Shown here: piece by piece, positions 35,735 to 44,425 of the stretch
Layout of the letters: each line of letters begins with the position of its first letter
How positions within the stretch are numbered: the stretch's first letter is position 1
NCBI GenBank assembly: GCA_964431035.1
Contig: CAYSIF010000009.1
Location: forward strand, 1-46,878
Direction of reading: 5' to 3'
DNA from: Methanobrevibacter_A sp964431035
Lineage (GTDB): Archaea; Methanobacteriota; Methanobacteria; Methanobacteriales; Methanobacteriaceae
Length of the DNA stretch: 46,878 nt
The notes under the pieces: model-generated
Told to the model about the DNA's origin: nothing
Database searches by the model: none
Seen by the model: only the letters and a program-made list of their open reading frames with translations
Position numbers and translations under genes: made by a program

Positions 35735-36475
35735 GTGAAGTATAAAATAATTGGGAAAATTTTAATAATAGATAATGAACTTGAAAATAGTTCGGACTAT
35801 AATAATCTCCTTAAAAAGCATAATGTAGAAACTATAATTAAGATAAACTCCATAGATGGACAAATGAGAGAACCAACTATAAAAATACTAGCAGGAGAAA
35901 ATAATACAGAAACAATACACAAAGAAAACGGTTGCTACTTCAAATTAGACTTATCAAAAGTCATGTGGGCAAAAGGAAATAATAATGAAAGACTAAGAAT
36001 AAGTAAACTAGTTAAAAAAGGAGAAACAGTAACAGACATGTTCTCAGGAATAGGATACTTCACAATACCAATAGCAGTTCACAGCAAAGCAGAAAAAATT
36101 AATGCAATAGAAATAAATCCAAACTCACACCACTACCTACTAGAAAACATAAAACTAAACAATATAAATAAAAACAGAATAAATCCTATCCTTGGAGATT
36201 GCAACATAGAAACACCAAAATATAAAGCAGATAGAATAATCATGGGATATGTTAAAACAACACACCACTACTTAAACTCAGCAATAAATGGGCTTAAAAA
36301 TAATGGAATATTACACTACCACGAAACAGTACCTGAAAAACTAATCGAAACAAGACCCTTAGAAAATATAAAAAAAGCAGCAGAAAACCGTGAAGTAGAA
36401 CTAATAAATATTCAAAAAGTTAAAAAATACTCGCCAGGAGTATGGCATGTAGTAATAGATGCAAAAATAAATTAA
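35735..36475 (+). CDS. taw2: Class I SAM-dependent Trm5/Taw2-family protein, likely Taw2
   Basis: This 246-residue protein has the Trm5/TYW2 layout: an N-terminal small domain with DGQMREPTIKILAG, then LDLSKVMWAKGNNNERLRI, VTDMFSGIGYFTIPIAV (SAM motif I) and NAIEINPNSHHYLLENIKLNNI. The post-motif IV position reads RIIMGYVKTTHHYL; the NLP(P) found in Trm5 (m1G37 methyltransferase) is absent, and the MGY form is what I expect for Taw2, the aminocarboxypropyl transferase of wyosine synthesis. GTG start at 35735 with GAGG eight bases upstream. It converges on cofG with a 17-bp gap. Confidence 0.72.
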   Translation: MKYKIIGKILIIDNELENSSDYNNLLKKHNVETIIKINSIDGQMREPTIKILAGENNTETIHKENGCYFKLDLSKVMWAKGNNNERLRISKLVKKGETVTDMFSGIGYFTIPIAVHSKAEKINAIEINPNSHHYLLENIKLNNINKNRINPILGDCNIETPKYKADRIIMGYVKTTHHYLNSAINGLKNNGILHYHETVPEKLIETRPLENIKKAAENREVELINIQKVKKYSPGVWHVVIDAKIN

Positions 36476-36492
36476 AAAAAGTAGTATAATTT

Positions 36493-37593
36493 CTAAGATA
36501 TTTCATCCTGTAACCTGGATGCTTTATCTAAAACATTAGAATCCACAAACTCAGAATTAATATACTTTTCATAAATAGCTAATCTCTCTTTTAACTCATA
36601 TCCAGCATCATTAGTTAATCTTTGCAATTGATTAAATGTTGGCCAAGGGGATGTGGGATTAACATAATCATCAGTTAACGGTGAAACTCCTCCCCAATCA
36701 TCCGTACCACAAAGTAAAAACACCTGATTAGTCTCCATATTCAAATTAGGAGGGACCTGTATACTAAGTTCATCTTTAAACAATATTTTACTAACACAAA
36801 CAGTCCGTATCATATCTAAAAGAGAAGGCTCATCATAATCCCTCATACGTATACCTGGACTAGTAGTGAAATTCTGGATAATAATCTCCTGAATATGTCC
36901 ATATTTATCAGATAATCTTTTAATATCTAATAAAGACTCAGCAATCTCCTCTTTAGTTTCACCAATACCAATTAACAAACCTGTAGTATATGGAATTTTA
37001 AGTTTACCTGCATTCTCAATAGTTTCAAGACGAACCTTAGGATTTTTACCAGGACTTTCCTTATGGGCAACAGTCTCCATTAACCGGGTAGATGAATTCT
37101 CAAGCATCATGCCCATAGAAACATTAACTTCCCGTAATTTTTTTAAAGTATCATAAGAGAAATTACCAGCATTAGTATGGGGTAAAAGATTAGTTTCTTC
37201 AAGAGTCATCTCACAAATATGGTAAATATAGTCATTCATATTATTGAAACCTAAAGATTCAAGTTTTTCTAATACTTTAGGTTCACAATCAGCATCTTCA
37301 CCCATTGCAAACATAGCTTCTTTACAATTAAACTTCTCAGCTTCACGAAGTATACTTAAAACCTCATCTGGAGTTTTAAGAATAACTGCACCTTCATCAT
37401 TTGGGTTTTTCTTAAATGCACAATAACCGCAGTCATTTTTACAAACCTCTGTTAAAGGTATGAAAACATTTTTAGAATATGTTATAGTGTTATTTTCGTG
37501 AGTGTTTGCAATTTTCATTAAGTCTATAATGTCACTAGATTTGGTATTTAATAATTTTACAATATTTTCTCTAGTTAGATTATCAAAATCCAT
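36493..37593 (-). CDS. cofG: FO synthase subunit CofG, radical SAM
   Basis: About 366 residues. LTEVCKNDCGYCAF gives the CxxxCxxC radical-SAM cluster site near residue 46. FAMGEDADCEPKVLEKL, LPHTNAGNFSYDTLKKLREVNVSMG, and TGLLIGIGETKEEIAESL with IQEIIIQNFTTSPG are typical of CofG. With CofH it forms the 7,8-didemethyl-8-hydroxy-5-deazariboflavin chromophore of coenzyme F420. Start ATG 37593 or GTG 37602; neither has a strong ribosome-binding site, and the preceding gene ends at 37608, so coupling is likely. Confidence 0.9.
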   Translation of the reverse strand: MDFDNLTRENIVKLLNTKSSDIIDLMKIANTHENNTITYSKNVFIPLTEVCKNDCGYCAFKKNPNDEGAVILKTPDEVLSILREAEKFNCKEAMFAMGEDADCEPKVLEKLESLGFNNMNDYIYHICEMTLEETNLLPHTNAGNFSYDTLKKLREVNVSMGMMLENSSTRLMETVAHKESPGKNPKVRLETIENAGKLKIPYTTGLLIGIGETKEEIAESLLDIKRLSDKYGHIQEIIIQNFTTSPGIRMRDYDEPSLLDMIRTVCVSKILFKDELSIQVPPNLNMETNQVFLLCGTDDWGGVSPLTDDYVNPTSPWPTFNQLQRLTNDAGYELKERLAIYEKYINSEFVDSNVLDKASRLQDEIS

Positions 37594-37607
37594 ATTAAAC
37601 ACATTTT

Positions 37608-38042
37608 TTATGTTTTTTCAAGCACTGCTTCTACGTACATTGGACCTAAATCAGTTTTATCTTTCCAGGTTGTTAGGAGTATTGTTGCACCTTCTACTCT
37701 GAATAGTTTTATTTTAACATCTGCACCCATTGCTTCGTATTCTTTTTTCATACGATTAAGTCCATTGGTATCTGTACCTGTTGGTATGTTTTCTTTTTTA
37801 CGTATTTCTTCATCAGCAGTGGTTATGAATTTTTTAGCTACTTCTGATTCTAAGTCTAATTCTTCTCCACCTAGGAATTTCATTATTCTTTCTAGTTTTT
37901 CTGGCATGGTGGTGTATGAGTCGCGTAATGAGGATTTTCCACGAACTATTAGGAGTGTGTCACTGTTAAATGCTGCTCTTGATCCTGTGAATGATTTGTA
38001 GAATCCCATTATGTCTCCAGCAATTGCTTTTAAATCTACCAT
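37608..38042 (-). CDS. Conserved unknown protein inside the mptA-cofG operon
   Basis: This 144-residue soluble protein has no recognised motif, cysteines or membrane segment. Notable stretches are VDLKAIAGDIMGFYKSFTGSR at the start, LLIVRGKSSLRDSYTTMPEKLERIMKFLGG, and a C-terminal half FRVEGATILLTTWKDKTDLGPMYVEAVL that looks like a small alpha/beta domain. I cannot place it in a family with confidence; it may be one of the archaeal DUF groups restricted to methanogens. It lies 6 bp after mptA and ends 14 bp before the cofG ATG, so it is co-transcribed with two coenzyme-synthesis genes. GGGATG is the ribosome-binding site. Confidence 0.8.
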   Translation of the reverse strand: MVDLKAIAGDIMGFYKSFTGSRAAFNSDTLLIVRGKSSLRDSYTTMPEKLERIMKFLGGEELDLESEVAKKFITTADEEIRKKENIPTGTDTNGLNRMKKEYEAMGADVKIKLFRVEGATILLTTWKDKTDLGPMYVEAVLEKT

Positions 38043-38048
38043 AAAATT

Positions 38049-38987
38049 TTACATCCCTATTTCTTCTTTTAATTCGCCTATTGTTGCGGTTCTTTCTGCA
38101 AATGCATTATGACGATGGATACTTTCTTGGTTTTCTTGTCTTACTGTGATTTGTGTATCATCATCTAAGTTTGAATATTTTTGTAATATTTTTTCAATCA
38201 TGTTACGCACTGCATCTTCAACAAATACGGGGTTTTGATGTGCGTTCATTACAACAGCATTTTCATCAGGACGTTTAAGGAGTTCACATACTGGTGAGCT
38301 CATGGATTCTTCAATAATGTCTATTATGTCTTCACCTTTAACTACTTGATCATCTGGAACATCGATTATTATTGTTCCAACTCCTCTTTGATTGTGTGAT
38401 GCGAATGTTACTGTGTCTAAAACTTTATTTAATGTTTCTTCATCTAAGAATTCAGATAATTTTGCACGGTCAGCTTCCATAACTGATTCTTGTGCACATG
38501 GGCAAACAGTCATTCCTACTACTTCTGCTCCGATACTTTTACGTATACTAATATTTCCTTCTTCGTCACGTGTTCCAACAGCTTTTGCTATGAGTTTTGT
38601 CATTTCTTGAGTAGGTTTTTTGGTAACTGGTGATTCTCTCATCATCATATAGTCACTACTCATTTGTACTTCTGCTATTGTTGCATAGCTGTGTTTTTTA
38701 AGTAGAGTATTAACAATTTCAGCACATATTGATTCTACTTCGAAATTATTTTTTTGTATAACTTCTTCCATAACTTCACTTATAGCTTCAGGATTTCTTG
38801 ACATATGAACTCCTTTTTGATTATTTGGAAGATTTACAAATACATCGAATGTAGGTAATAGGATTATAGGTCTTTTATTTACTCTGTCTAATTTTAATAA
38901 TTTTTTAACTCCTGTTACTCCAACTCTTGTTAATTCAACAGGAACTCGTGGTTTACCATCTTGTGTATCTGGGAAACAAACAGTCAT
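38049..38987 (-). CDS. mptA: GTP cyclohydrolase MptA (methanopterin synthesis)
   Basis: This 312-residue protein of the FolE2/MptA (COG1469) family opens the tetrahydromethanopterin pathway, turning GTP into 7,8-dihydroneopterin 2',3'-cyclic phosphate with Fe(II). FDVFVNLPNNQKGVHMSRNPEAI, IGAEVVGMTVCPCAQ (metal-binding Cys), VTFASHNQRG and NQESIHRHNAFAE (conserved His and Glu) are visible. The N-terminal TVCFPDTQDGKPRVPVELTRVGVTG matches archaeal MptA. GGAGATG precedes the ATG. First gene of the mptA-unknown-cofG operon. Confidence 0.93.
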   Translation of the reverse strand: MTVCFPDTQDGKPRVPVELTRVGVTGVKKLLKLDRVNKRPIILLPTFDVFVNLPNNQKGVHMSRNPEAISEVMEEVIQKNNFEVESICAEIVNTLLKKHSYATIAEVQMSSDYMMMRESPVTKKPTQEMTKLIAKAVGTRDEEGNISIRKSIGAEVVGMTVCPCAQESVMEADRAKLSEFLDEETLNKVLDTVTFASHNQRGVGTIIIDVPDDQVVKGEDIIDIIEESMSSPVCELLKRPDENAVVMNAHQNPVFVEDAVRNMIEKILQKYSNLDDDTQITVRQENQESIHRHNAFAERTATIGELKEEIGM

Positions 38988-39025
38988 TTTTTATTACATC
39001 TCCATTTTTTTTGTTTAACTTTTTT

Positions 39026-39499
39026 TTATAGGATATCTGCAGAATTCATATCTTCTTTAACAACATTTAAAACAGTTTGTGTGTATGTTCTTTCAATACC
39101 TGGTTCTTTTAACATTTCTTTAATAAATCGGTCTAGTTCTGCGGTGTCTCGGAATTTAGCTACTAGTATTGCATCATATTCTCCTGTAACATCGTATATT
39201 CCAACTACATTTTTTATTTCGGCGGTTTTTTTCTCCCAGTTTTCTAATTTTCCACCTTTAACTTTAACACCGATTATGCTTGTTAGGGTGAAACCTAAGC
39301 GTTTATGACTTAAAATAGGTGCAAATTTACTTATAACTCCTGTTTTAATCATTTTATCTAATCTGTTATGTACTGTTCCAACAGATATATTTAATTCTCT
39401 GGAGATTTGTCTGTAAGATGTTCTAACATCTTCATTAATTATTTTTAAGATTTTTATATCGATTTCATCTAATTTTGCAATGTCTTCATCTTTACTCAT
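39026..39499 (-). CDS. Lrp/AsnC family transcriptional regulator
   Basis: This 157-residue protein has an N-terminal helix-turn-helix (LDEIDIKILKIINEDVRTSYRQISRELNIS and VHNRLDKM) and a C-terminal RAM/ACT-like domain (VVGIYDVTGEYDAILVAKF with the conserved GxYD). Lrp proteins assemble as dimers or octamers and respond to amino acids. Targets are unknown. It sits just upstream of mptA but 38 bp apart. Two inverted repeats at 39595-39610 and 39667-39680, upstream of it, could be autoregulatory sites. Confidence 0.88.
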   Translation of the reverse strand: MSKDEDIAKLDEIDIKILKIINEDVRTSYRQISRELNISVGTVHNRLDKMIKTGVISKFAPILSHKRLGFTLTSIIGVKVKGGKLENWEKKTAEIKNVVGIYDVTGEYDAILVAKFRDTAELDRFIKEMLKEPGIERTYTQTVLNVVKEDMNSADIL

Positions 39500-39594
39500 G
39501 ATATTTTTCCCTTCTTTATTTATAATGCGAAAAGATTTTTGGGGATGTTTGCTAATTTTTAATATTATACATTATTTTTGAAAAAATTTTTTGT

Positions 39595-39610
39595 TCAACT
39601 ATATTGTTGA
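39595..39610. promoter_or_regulatory. Inverted repeat upstream of the lrp-like gene
   Basis: TCAAC (39595-39599) and GTTGA (39606-39610) are inverted around 6 AT base pairs, about 95 bp upstream of the Lrp start codon and just upstream of a TATA-like stretch near 39565-39575. A short AT-rich palindrome of this kind is a plausible binding site for Lrp-family proteins. A second palindrome, AACAAA-CT-TTTGTT, lies at 39667-39680. Confidence 0.3.
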
Positions 39611-39727
39611 TTAAAATTATAAAATTTCAGGAATTTTATAAAAATTTTCTATAATTATTTATTTTTAACAAACTTTTGTTTAATATTATATCATTTTATG
39701 TTATTATTAAAATTTATTAATAAAATT

Positions 39728-40897
39728 TTATGGTGCTAATTCTTTTATAGTGTTTTTAATAACATTGATATTAGCATCTGTTTTAACACCTAAAGGTTTA
39801 AAATGAGTTCTAATAGCAATATAACCTTGTGATTTCAAAGAATCTAATATTTTATCCAGTTTAGGGGCACTAATTTTAAGATTTCTGCAAATAACATGAA
39901 TATCATAAAAACCAAGAGGAGCATCAGATTCATTATAACAAGATTCTAAAAGTTTTAAAATATCCTCCTTCTGATTTAATTTTTTATCTTGACTAATAGT
40001 TATCATATTCTGAATAAAATCTTTATCTTGTATACTTCCAGTCCATAAAGGCCCAGCAACAGTATATTTAGTACCACAATACTCACAATTCTCTGGAATA
40101 CTACTACTTAAACCATTAACAACACTATGATTTAGACAATTCCTACAATGAACGATATGTCCAATATTATTCTCAAGAGATTCATCTGTATTTTTAGAAC
40201 CTTTTTTAACATGTAAATAAACACGCATATAATGTTCACTACTATGAGACATTAAAACTTCAACATACTTCTTATATTTTGCTAAGGTTAATGCAGCAAA
40301 ACCAATCATAATCCTTATACCATTCTCATGACAATATTCACTTTTATATGGCTTAGCATTATATTTCCTAATACAAGGAGCCTTATAAGTTCCACATAAT
40401 GCACTTGTATCAGTAGCAGTTAAACATAAAAGCCCATTTTTCTTAATACTATAAGCTGCAGAATCTATAAAATAAGAAGGTGTTCCAAAAGGATCTATAT
40501 CAATAATATCATAAGCACCACGATTCTCCCGAAGTAACAAACTAGCCTCTTTTTGAGTTATCTCAACCTCAACACCATTTTCCTCAGCATTAAATCGACT
40601 ATATTCATTAGCTAATGAACTAATATCATTAATAGTTATATTTCCAGCACCATCAATCTCCTTTTTATATCTAATACCACGTATACCACTACCACCAAAC
40701 AAATCACAAATATTAACAGTTTTATCTAACATTTTCTGAAAACTTTGAATAGCAAGTATACTATTATCTCTATTAAATTCCATACGGGGATTATAAAATA
40801 CAGGAGCATCAGATGATACCTTATTATACTCAGGGAATCTTATTTTAACTAATCCTTCCTCAATGGTTTTTTCATCATAATCTGTTTTTGAATTCAT
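39728..40897 (-). CDS. trm1: tRNA (guanine26-N2)-dimethyltransferase
   Basis: This 389-residue protein matches archaeal Trm1: YNPRMEFNRDNSI near residue 35, NICDLFGGSGIRGIRYKKE (SAM motif I), DIIDIDPFGTPSYFID (motif IV with DPFGT), and LTATDTSALCGTY. A later zinc-binding stretch holds CRNCLNH and CEYCGTKY, and the C-terminus carries a winged-helix-like segment with CRNLKISAPKLDKIL. It adds two methyl groups to G26 of tRNA. The start ATG at 40897 has no strong ribosome-binding site. Confidence 0.92.
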   Translation of the reverse strand: MNSKTDYDEKTIEEGLVKIRFPEYNKVSSDAPVFYNPRMEFNRDNSILAIQSFQKMLDKTVNICDLFGGSGIRGIRYKKEIDGAGNITINDISSLANEYSRFNAEENGVEVEITQKEASLLLRENRGAYDIIDIDPFGTPSYFIDSAAYSIKKNGLLCLTATDTSALCGTYKAPCIRKYNAKPYKSEYCHENGIRIMIGFAALTLAKYKKYVEVLMSHSSEHYMRVYLHVKKGSKNTDESLENNIGHIVHCRNCLNHSVVNGLSSSIPENCEYCGTKYTVAGPLWTGSIQDKDFIQNMITISQDKKLNQKEDILKLLESCYNESDAPLGFYDIHVICRNLKISAPKLDKILDSLKSQGYIAIRTHFKPLGVKTDANINVIKNTIKELAP

Positions 40898-41068
40898 TTT
40901 AACTAATTCTCAATTTATTAATTTTATTCTAAGAAAATATTTTTTTTATTATTTCTTAATATAATATTAAATATTAATGAATTATAAAATTATAATATGA
41001 TTATAAAATTATACATTTAAAAAATTCAAGTATTATTAAATAAAAAAAATATAGGGTGTTCGAGTATA

Positions 41069-42166
41069 ATGGTAGATAAAATAAACATAGCTAAACCAAT
41101 AATAGAAGAAGATGAAATAAATGCTGTTGTAGAAGTAATGAAATCAGGTATGATTGCACAAGGACCAAAAGTCCAAGAATTCGAAGAAAAATTCGCAGAA
41201 TACGTTAACACAGAATATGCAATAACAACCAACTCTGGAACAGCAGCACTACATGTAGCATTACTAGCAGCAGGAATAAAAACTGGAGATGAAGTAATAA
41301 CCTCACCATTCACATTTGCAGCATCAGGAAACTCTATACTATACACAGGAGCAAAACCAAAATTCACAGATATTGACCCAGAAACATACACACTAGACCC
41401 AAATAAAATAGAAGAAGCAATAACAGATAAAACAAAAGCAATACTACCAGTACAATTATATGGACAATCTGCAGACATGGATCCAATATTAGAAATTGCA
41501 GAAAAACACAACCTAAAAGTAATAGAAGATGCAGCACAAGCACATGGAGCAGAATACAAAAACAAAAAAGTAGGAAGCCTAGGAGATGCAGGATGCTTCA
41601 GCTTTTACCCTACAAAAAATATGACAACAAGCGAAGGTGGAATAATAACAACCAATGACAAAGAAATAGCAGAAAATGCAAAAATATACAAAGCACACGG
41701 AAGCTCCATAAAATACCAACACACAGTACTTGGATACAACTTCAGAATGACAGACATAGCAGCAGCAATTGGGATAGAACAACTTAAAAAAATAGACAAA
41801 TTCAACCAAAAAAGAATAGAAAACGCAGCATACTTAACTAAAGGACTAAAAGATATAGAAGGAATAAAAACACCAACAACAAGAGAAAACTCAAAACATG
41901 TATTCCACCAATACACAATAAAAGTATCAAATGACAGAGACAAATGGGTAGAATACTTAACAGAAAACAACATAGGAACAGGAATACACTACCCAATACC
42001 ACTATACAAACAACCATTATACAAAGATTTAGGATACCAACAAAACGAACCAATAACAGAAGAAACAGCAAACCAAGTAATATCAATACCAGTACATCCA
42101 AGCCTAACAAAAGAAGACCTAGACACAATAATAACTACAATAAAAGAAGGAAGTAAGACACTCTAA
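41069..42166 (+). CDS. DegT/DnrJ/EryC1/StrS family aminotransferase
   Basis: This 365-residue protein is PLP-dependent. INIAKPIIEEDEINAVVEVM starts the domain; TTNSGTAALHVALLA, EVITSPFTFAASGNSI, VIEDAAQAHGAEY and LGDAGCFSFYPTKNMTTSEGG contain the PLP contacts, the lysine in YPTKNM forming the Schiff base. The family transaminates keto sugars for nucleotide-sugar and cell-wall synthesis; no sugar-pathway genes lie nearby, so the substrate is unknown. GGGTG precedes the ATG. It converges on the thiamine-binding gene with a 63-bp gap. Confidence 0.88.
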   Translation: MVDKINIAKPIIEEDEINAVVEVMKSGMIAQGPKVQEFEEKFAEYVNTEYAITTNSGTAALHVALLAAGIKTGDEVITSPFTFAASGNSILYTGAKPKFTDIDPETYTLDPNKIEEAITDKTKAILPVQLYGQSADMDPILEIAEKHNLKVIEDAAQAHGAEYKNKKVGSLGDAGCFSFYPTKNMTTSEGGIITTNDKEIAENAKIYKAHGSSIKYQHTVLGYNFRMTDIAAAIGIEQLKKIDKFNQKRIENAAYLTKGLKDIEGIKTPTTRENSKHVFHQYTIKVSNDRDKWVEYLTENNIGTGIHYPIPLYKQPLYKDLGYQQNEPITEETANQVISIPVHPSLTKEDLDTIITTIKEGSKTL

Positions 42167-42229
42167 AAAAATATTCACTTCCTCCTCCTAATTTATTCAA
42201 CACCACCACTAACACCCTAATAATTTTCT

Positions 42230-42535
42230 TTATTTTAAATTACTTTCAACACTATCAACTTTACTCTCTAAACTTTTATACTCTAAATCTCTTCTATCAT
42301 CAATTTTTATAACACTATAAACACGATTAACTCCAAGCTTAAAAACAGCATCTTGAGCATCACGAATAACTGGATACAACTCCTCATAATTCTTAGCTTC
42401 AACTTGAGTACCCATACCAGTTAATTCATACTTCAAACCAGAATCTTTAATCACTTGAACTGCAGCACTAACATAATCTTTACAATTACAATCTTCACTT
42501 CCAATAGGAATTATACAAAAATCACAAGTTATCAT
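42230..42535 (-). CDS. MTH1187/YkoF family thiamine-binding protein (DUF77)
   Basis: This 101-residue protein belongs to the DUF77 family: CDFCIIPIGSEDCNCKDYVSAAVQVIKDSG, YELTGMGTQVEAKNYEEL and a terminal helix. Family members form tetramers and several bind thiamine or its pyrimidine moiety. The name-giving MTH1187 is from Methanothermobacter. It is isolated and divergent from the next gene. Confidence 0.85.
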   Translation of the reverse strand: MITCDFCIIPIGSEDCNCKDYVSAAVQVIKDSGLKYELTGMGTQVEAKNYEELYPVIRDAQDAVFKLGVNRVYSVIKIDDRRDLEYKSLESKVDSVESNLK

Positions 42536-42610
42536 AAAAAATATTTATATAACTAATTAAAACATAAAACTTACTAAAAAAAGGATAAATAAAAAAGGGC
42601 TAAAAAAATA

Positions 42611-43465
42611 ATGGAAACTATAAATAAAAAAGAATTTAACAAAAAACTATTTGCACGAATAAACAAACTAATAAACGACTACCAACTAATAAAAGAAAAC
42701 GAAAAAATAGTAGTAGCATTATCTGGTGGAAAAGACAGTGTACTAACACTACACGCACTAAAAAAATATCAAGAACAACTAAACTTCGAATTAATAGCAG
42801 TAAGTGTAGATGAAGGAATAGGAGGATACAGGCCTCATGGAATAGAATCTGCAATAAAAAATGCAGAAAAACTAAACATACCATTAATTCAAAAATCATT
42901 TAAAGAAGAAGAAAACTTCGCACTAGATGATATCTATAAAAATTTTAAAAGTGCATGCATGCCCTGTGGGGTATTTAGAAGAAATATACTAAATAAAACA
43001 GCATATGAATTAGAAGCAGATAAAATAGCAACAGGTCATAACCTTGATGATGAAATACAATCCTTTTTAATGAGCTTCTCACGGGGAGATCACATTAAAT
43101 TCTCAAAATTCACACCAAAATTAGATCAAATACATCCAAAATTAGTACCTAGAATAAAACCATTATGGAACACACCAGAAAAAGAGGTAGGACTATGGGC
43201 AGTATTAAATGATATTGACATACACTTTGCAGAATGTCCATATAGTAATTTATCACTTAGAGCTAAAATTAAAGAATTTTTAAACAATGCTGAAGATAAA
43301 AATCCAGGTATTAAAAAACAGATAATGCAATCATTTAAAAAAGATTTAAAAATAAACTCCGCAATAGAAACAAGTCTTAATGAATGTCTAAAATGTGGAG
43401 AACCAACTTCTGGAAAAATATGTAATGCATGTGATATAAGAGAAGAATTAAAAGAAAATTTTTAG
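42611..43465 (+). CDS. tRNA 2-thiolation protein of the NcsA/TtuA (TIGR00269) family
   Basis: This 284-residue ATP pyrophosphatase has the PP-loop VVALSGGKDSVLTLHALK at about residue 33, then KSACMPCGVFRR and, near residue 217, FAECPYSN; these give the three cysteines that bind the catalytic [4Fe-4S] cluster. DKIATGHNLDDEIQSFLMS is the family motif. A C-terminal zinc knuckle has CLKCGEPTSGKICNAC. It should thiolate U34 or U54 of tRNA. The usual N-terminal CxxC zinc finger appears to be missing: the protein starts METINKKEFNKKLFARI and no coding sequence precedes it. The stop codon overlaps the stop of the convergent gene. Confidence 0.83.
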   Translation: METINKKEFNKKLFARINKLINDYQLIKENEKIVVALSGGKDSVLTLHALKKYQEQLNFELIAVSVDEGIGGYRPHGIESAIKNAEKLNIPLIQKSFKEEENFALDDIYKNFKSACMPCGVFRRNILNKTAYELEADKIATGHNLDDEIQSFLMSFSRGDHIKFSKFTPKLDQIHPKLVPRIKPLWNTPEKEVGLWAVLNDIDIHFAECPYSNLSLRAKIKEFLNNAEDKNPGIKKQIMQSFKKDLKINSAIETSLNECLKCGEPTSGKICNACDIREELKENF

Positions 43466-44391
43466 TTTCTAAGAATAATAAATGCCATATATGCTATAAA
43501 CATTAGCATTAAAATTATTCCTTCTTTTGTATCTAATTTCTTATCTAATACAATAAAGACATAACAGAGTACTGTTGCAATTAACATCACTATTAAATCC
43601 ATAAGCATACTACTATCTACGATAATAGGATTTATTAATCCACTTAATCCTAAAATTAATAGTATATTGAATATGTTACTTCCAACAATGTTACCTATTG
43701 CAATTCCAGTTTCTCCTTTTCTAACTGCTGTTAAACTAGTAACTAATTCTGGTAAACTAGTACCAATAGATACTATAGTTAAACCGACAAGTGTTTCACT
43801 CATACCTACACTTAATGCTAAAAATTTAGCACTATCAACAACAAGATCTGCTCCAAGAACAATTCCTGCTAAACTTATTATAATAATAAGTATACTAATT
43901 GGCAGATTATATTTTGGTTTATCGTAGTCTTTTTGATTTGATTTTCTAGCATTATAAACAAGATACACTACATATGCTATAATTATTATTAAGAATATTA
44001 GGCCTGTTATTCTACTTATTTGCCAAGTTAAAACTAAGATACCTGTTAATAATAAACTTATTGCAATTAGAAATGGAAAATCTTGTTTTATAATATTTTT
44101 ATCTACTAATAATGTTCCTGCTAATGCACATGATCCAAGTATTAATAAAATATTAAATATGTTACTTCCAACAACGTTACTTATTGCAATCGCATTACTT
44201 CCCATTACTCCGGCGGTTATACTTACTGCAGCTTCAGGAGCACTAGTACCAAATGCAACAATAGTTAATCCTATAATAAGACTAGGTACTTTAAAAATAT
44301 TCGCAACATTACTTGCTCCTTCTACAAAGTAATCTGCACCTTTTATAAGAATTACAAATCCTATAATTAATAATATAATATGTAAAATCAT
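43462..44391 (-). CDS. CaCA family sodium/calcium exchanger (YrbG-like)
   Basis: About 309 residues with roughly ten membrane helices in two inverted halves. The two alpha repeats are clear: VAFGTSAPEAAVSI with SNVVGSNIFNILLILG, and VSIGTSLPELVTSL with GNIVGSNIFNILLILG. These hold the acidic and Asn residues that bind cations. It likely exchanges Ca2+ for Na+ or H+. ATG 44391 is preferred over TTG 44400. Confidence 0.9.
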   Translation of the reverse strand: MILHIILLIIGFVILIKGADYFVEGASNVANIFKVPSLIIGLTIVAFGTSAPEAAVSITAGVMGSNAIAISNVVGSNIFNILLILGSCALAGTLLVDKNIIKQDFPFLIAISLLLTGILVLTWQISRITGLIFLIIIIAYVVYLVYNARKSNQKDYDKPKYNLPISILIIIISLAGIVLGADLVVDSAKFLALSVGMSETLVGLTIVSIGTSLPELVTSLTAVRKGETGIAIGNIVGSNIFNILLILGLSGLINPIIVDSSMLMDLIVMLIATVLCYVFIVLDKKLDTKEGIILMLMFIAYMAFIILRN

Positions 44392-44425
44392 TTTAATCAA
44401 AAAGGGTAATTATTATTATTTTTTT

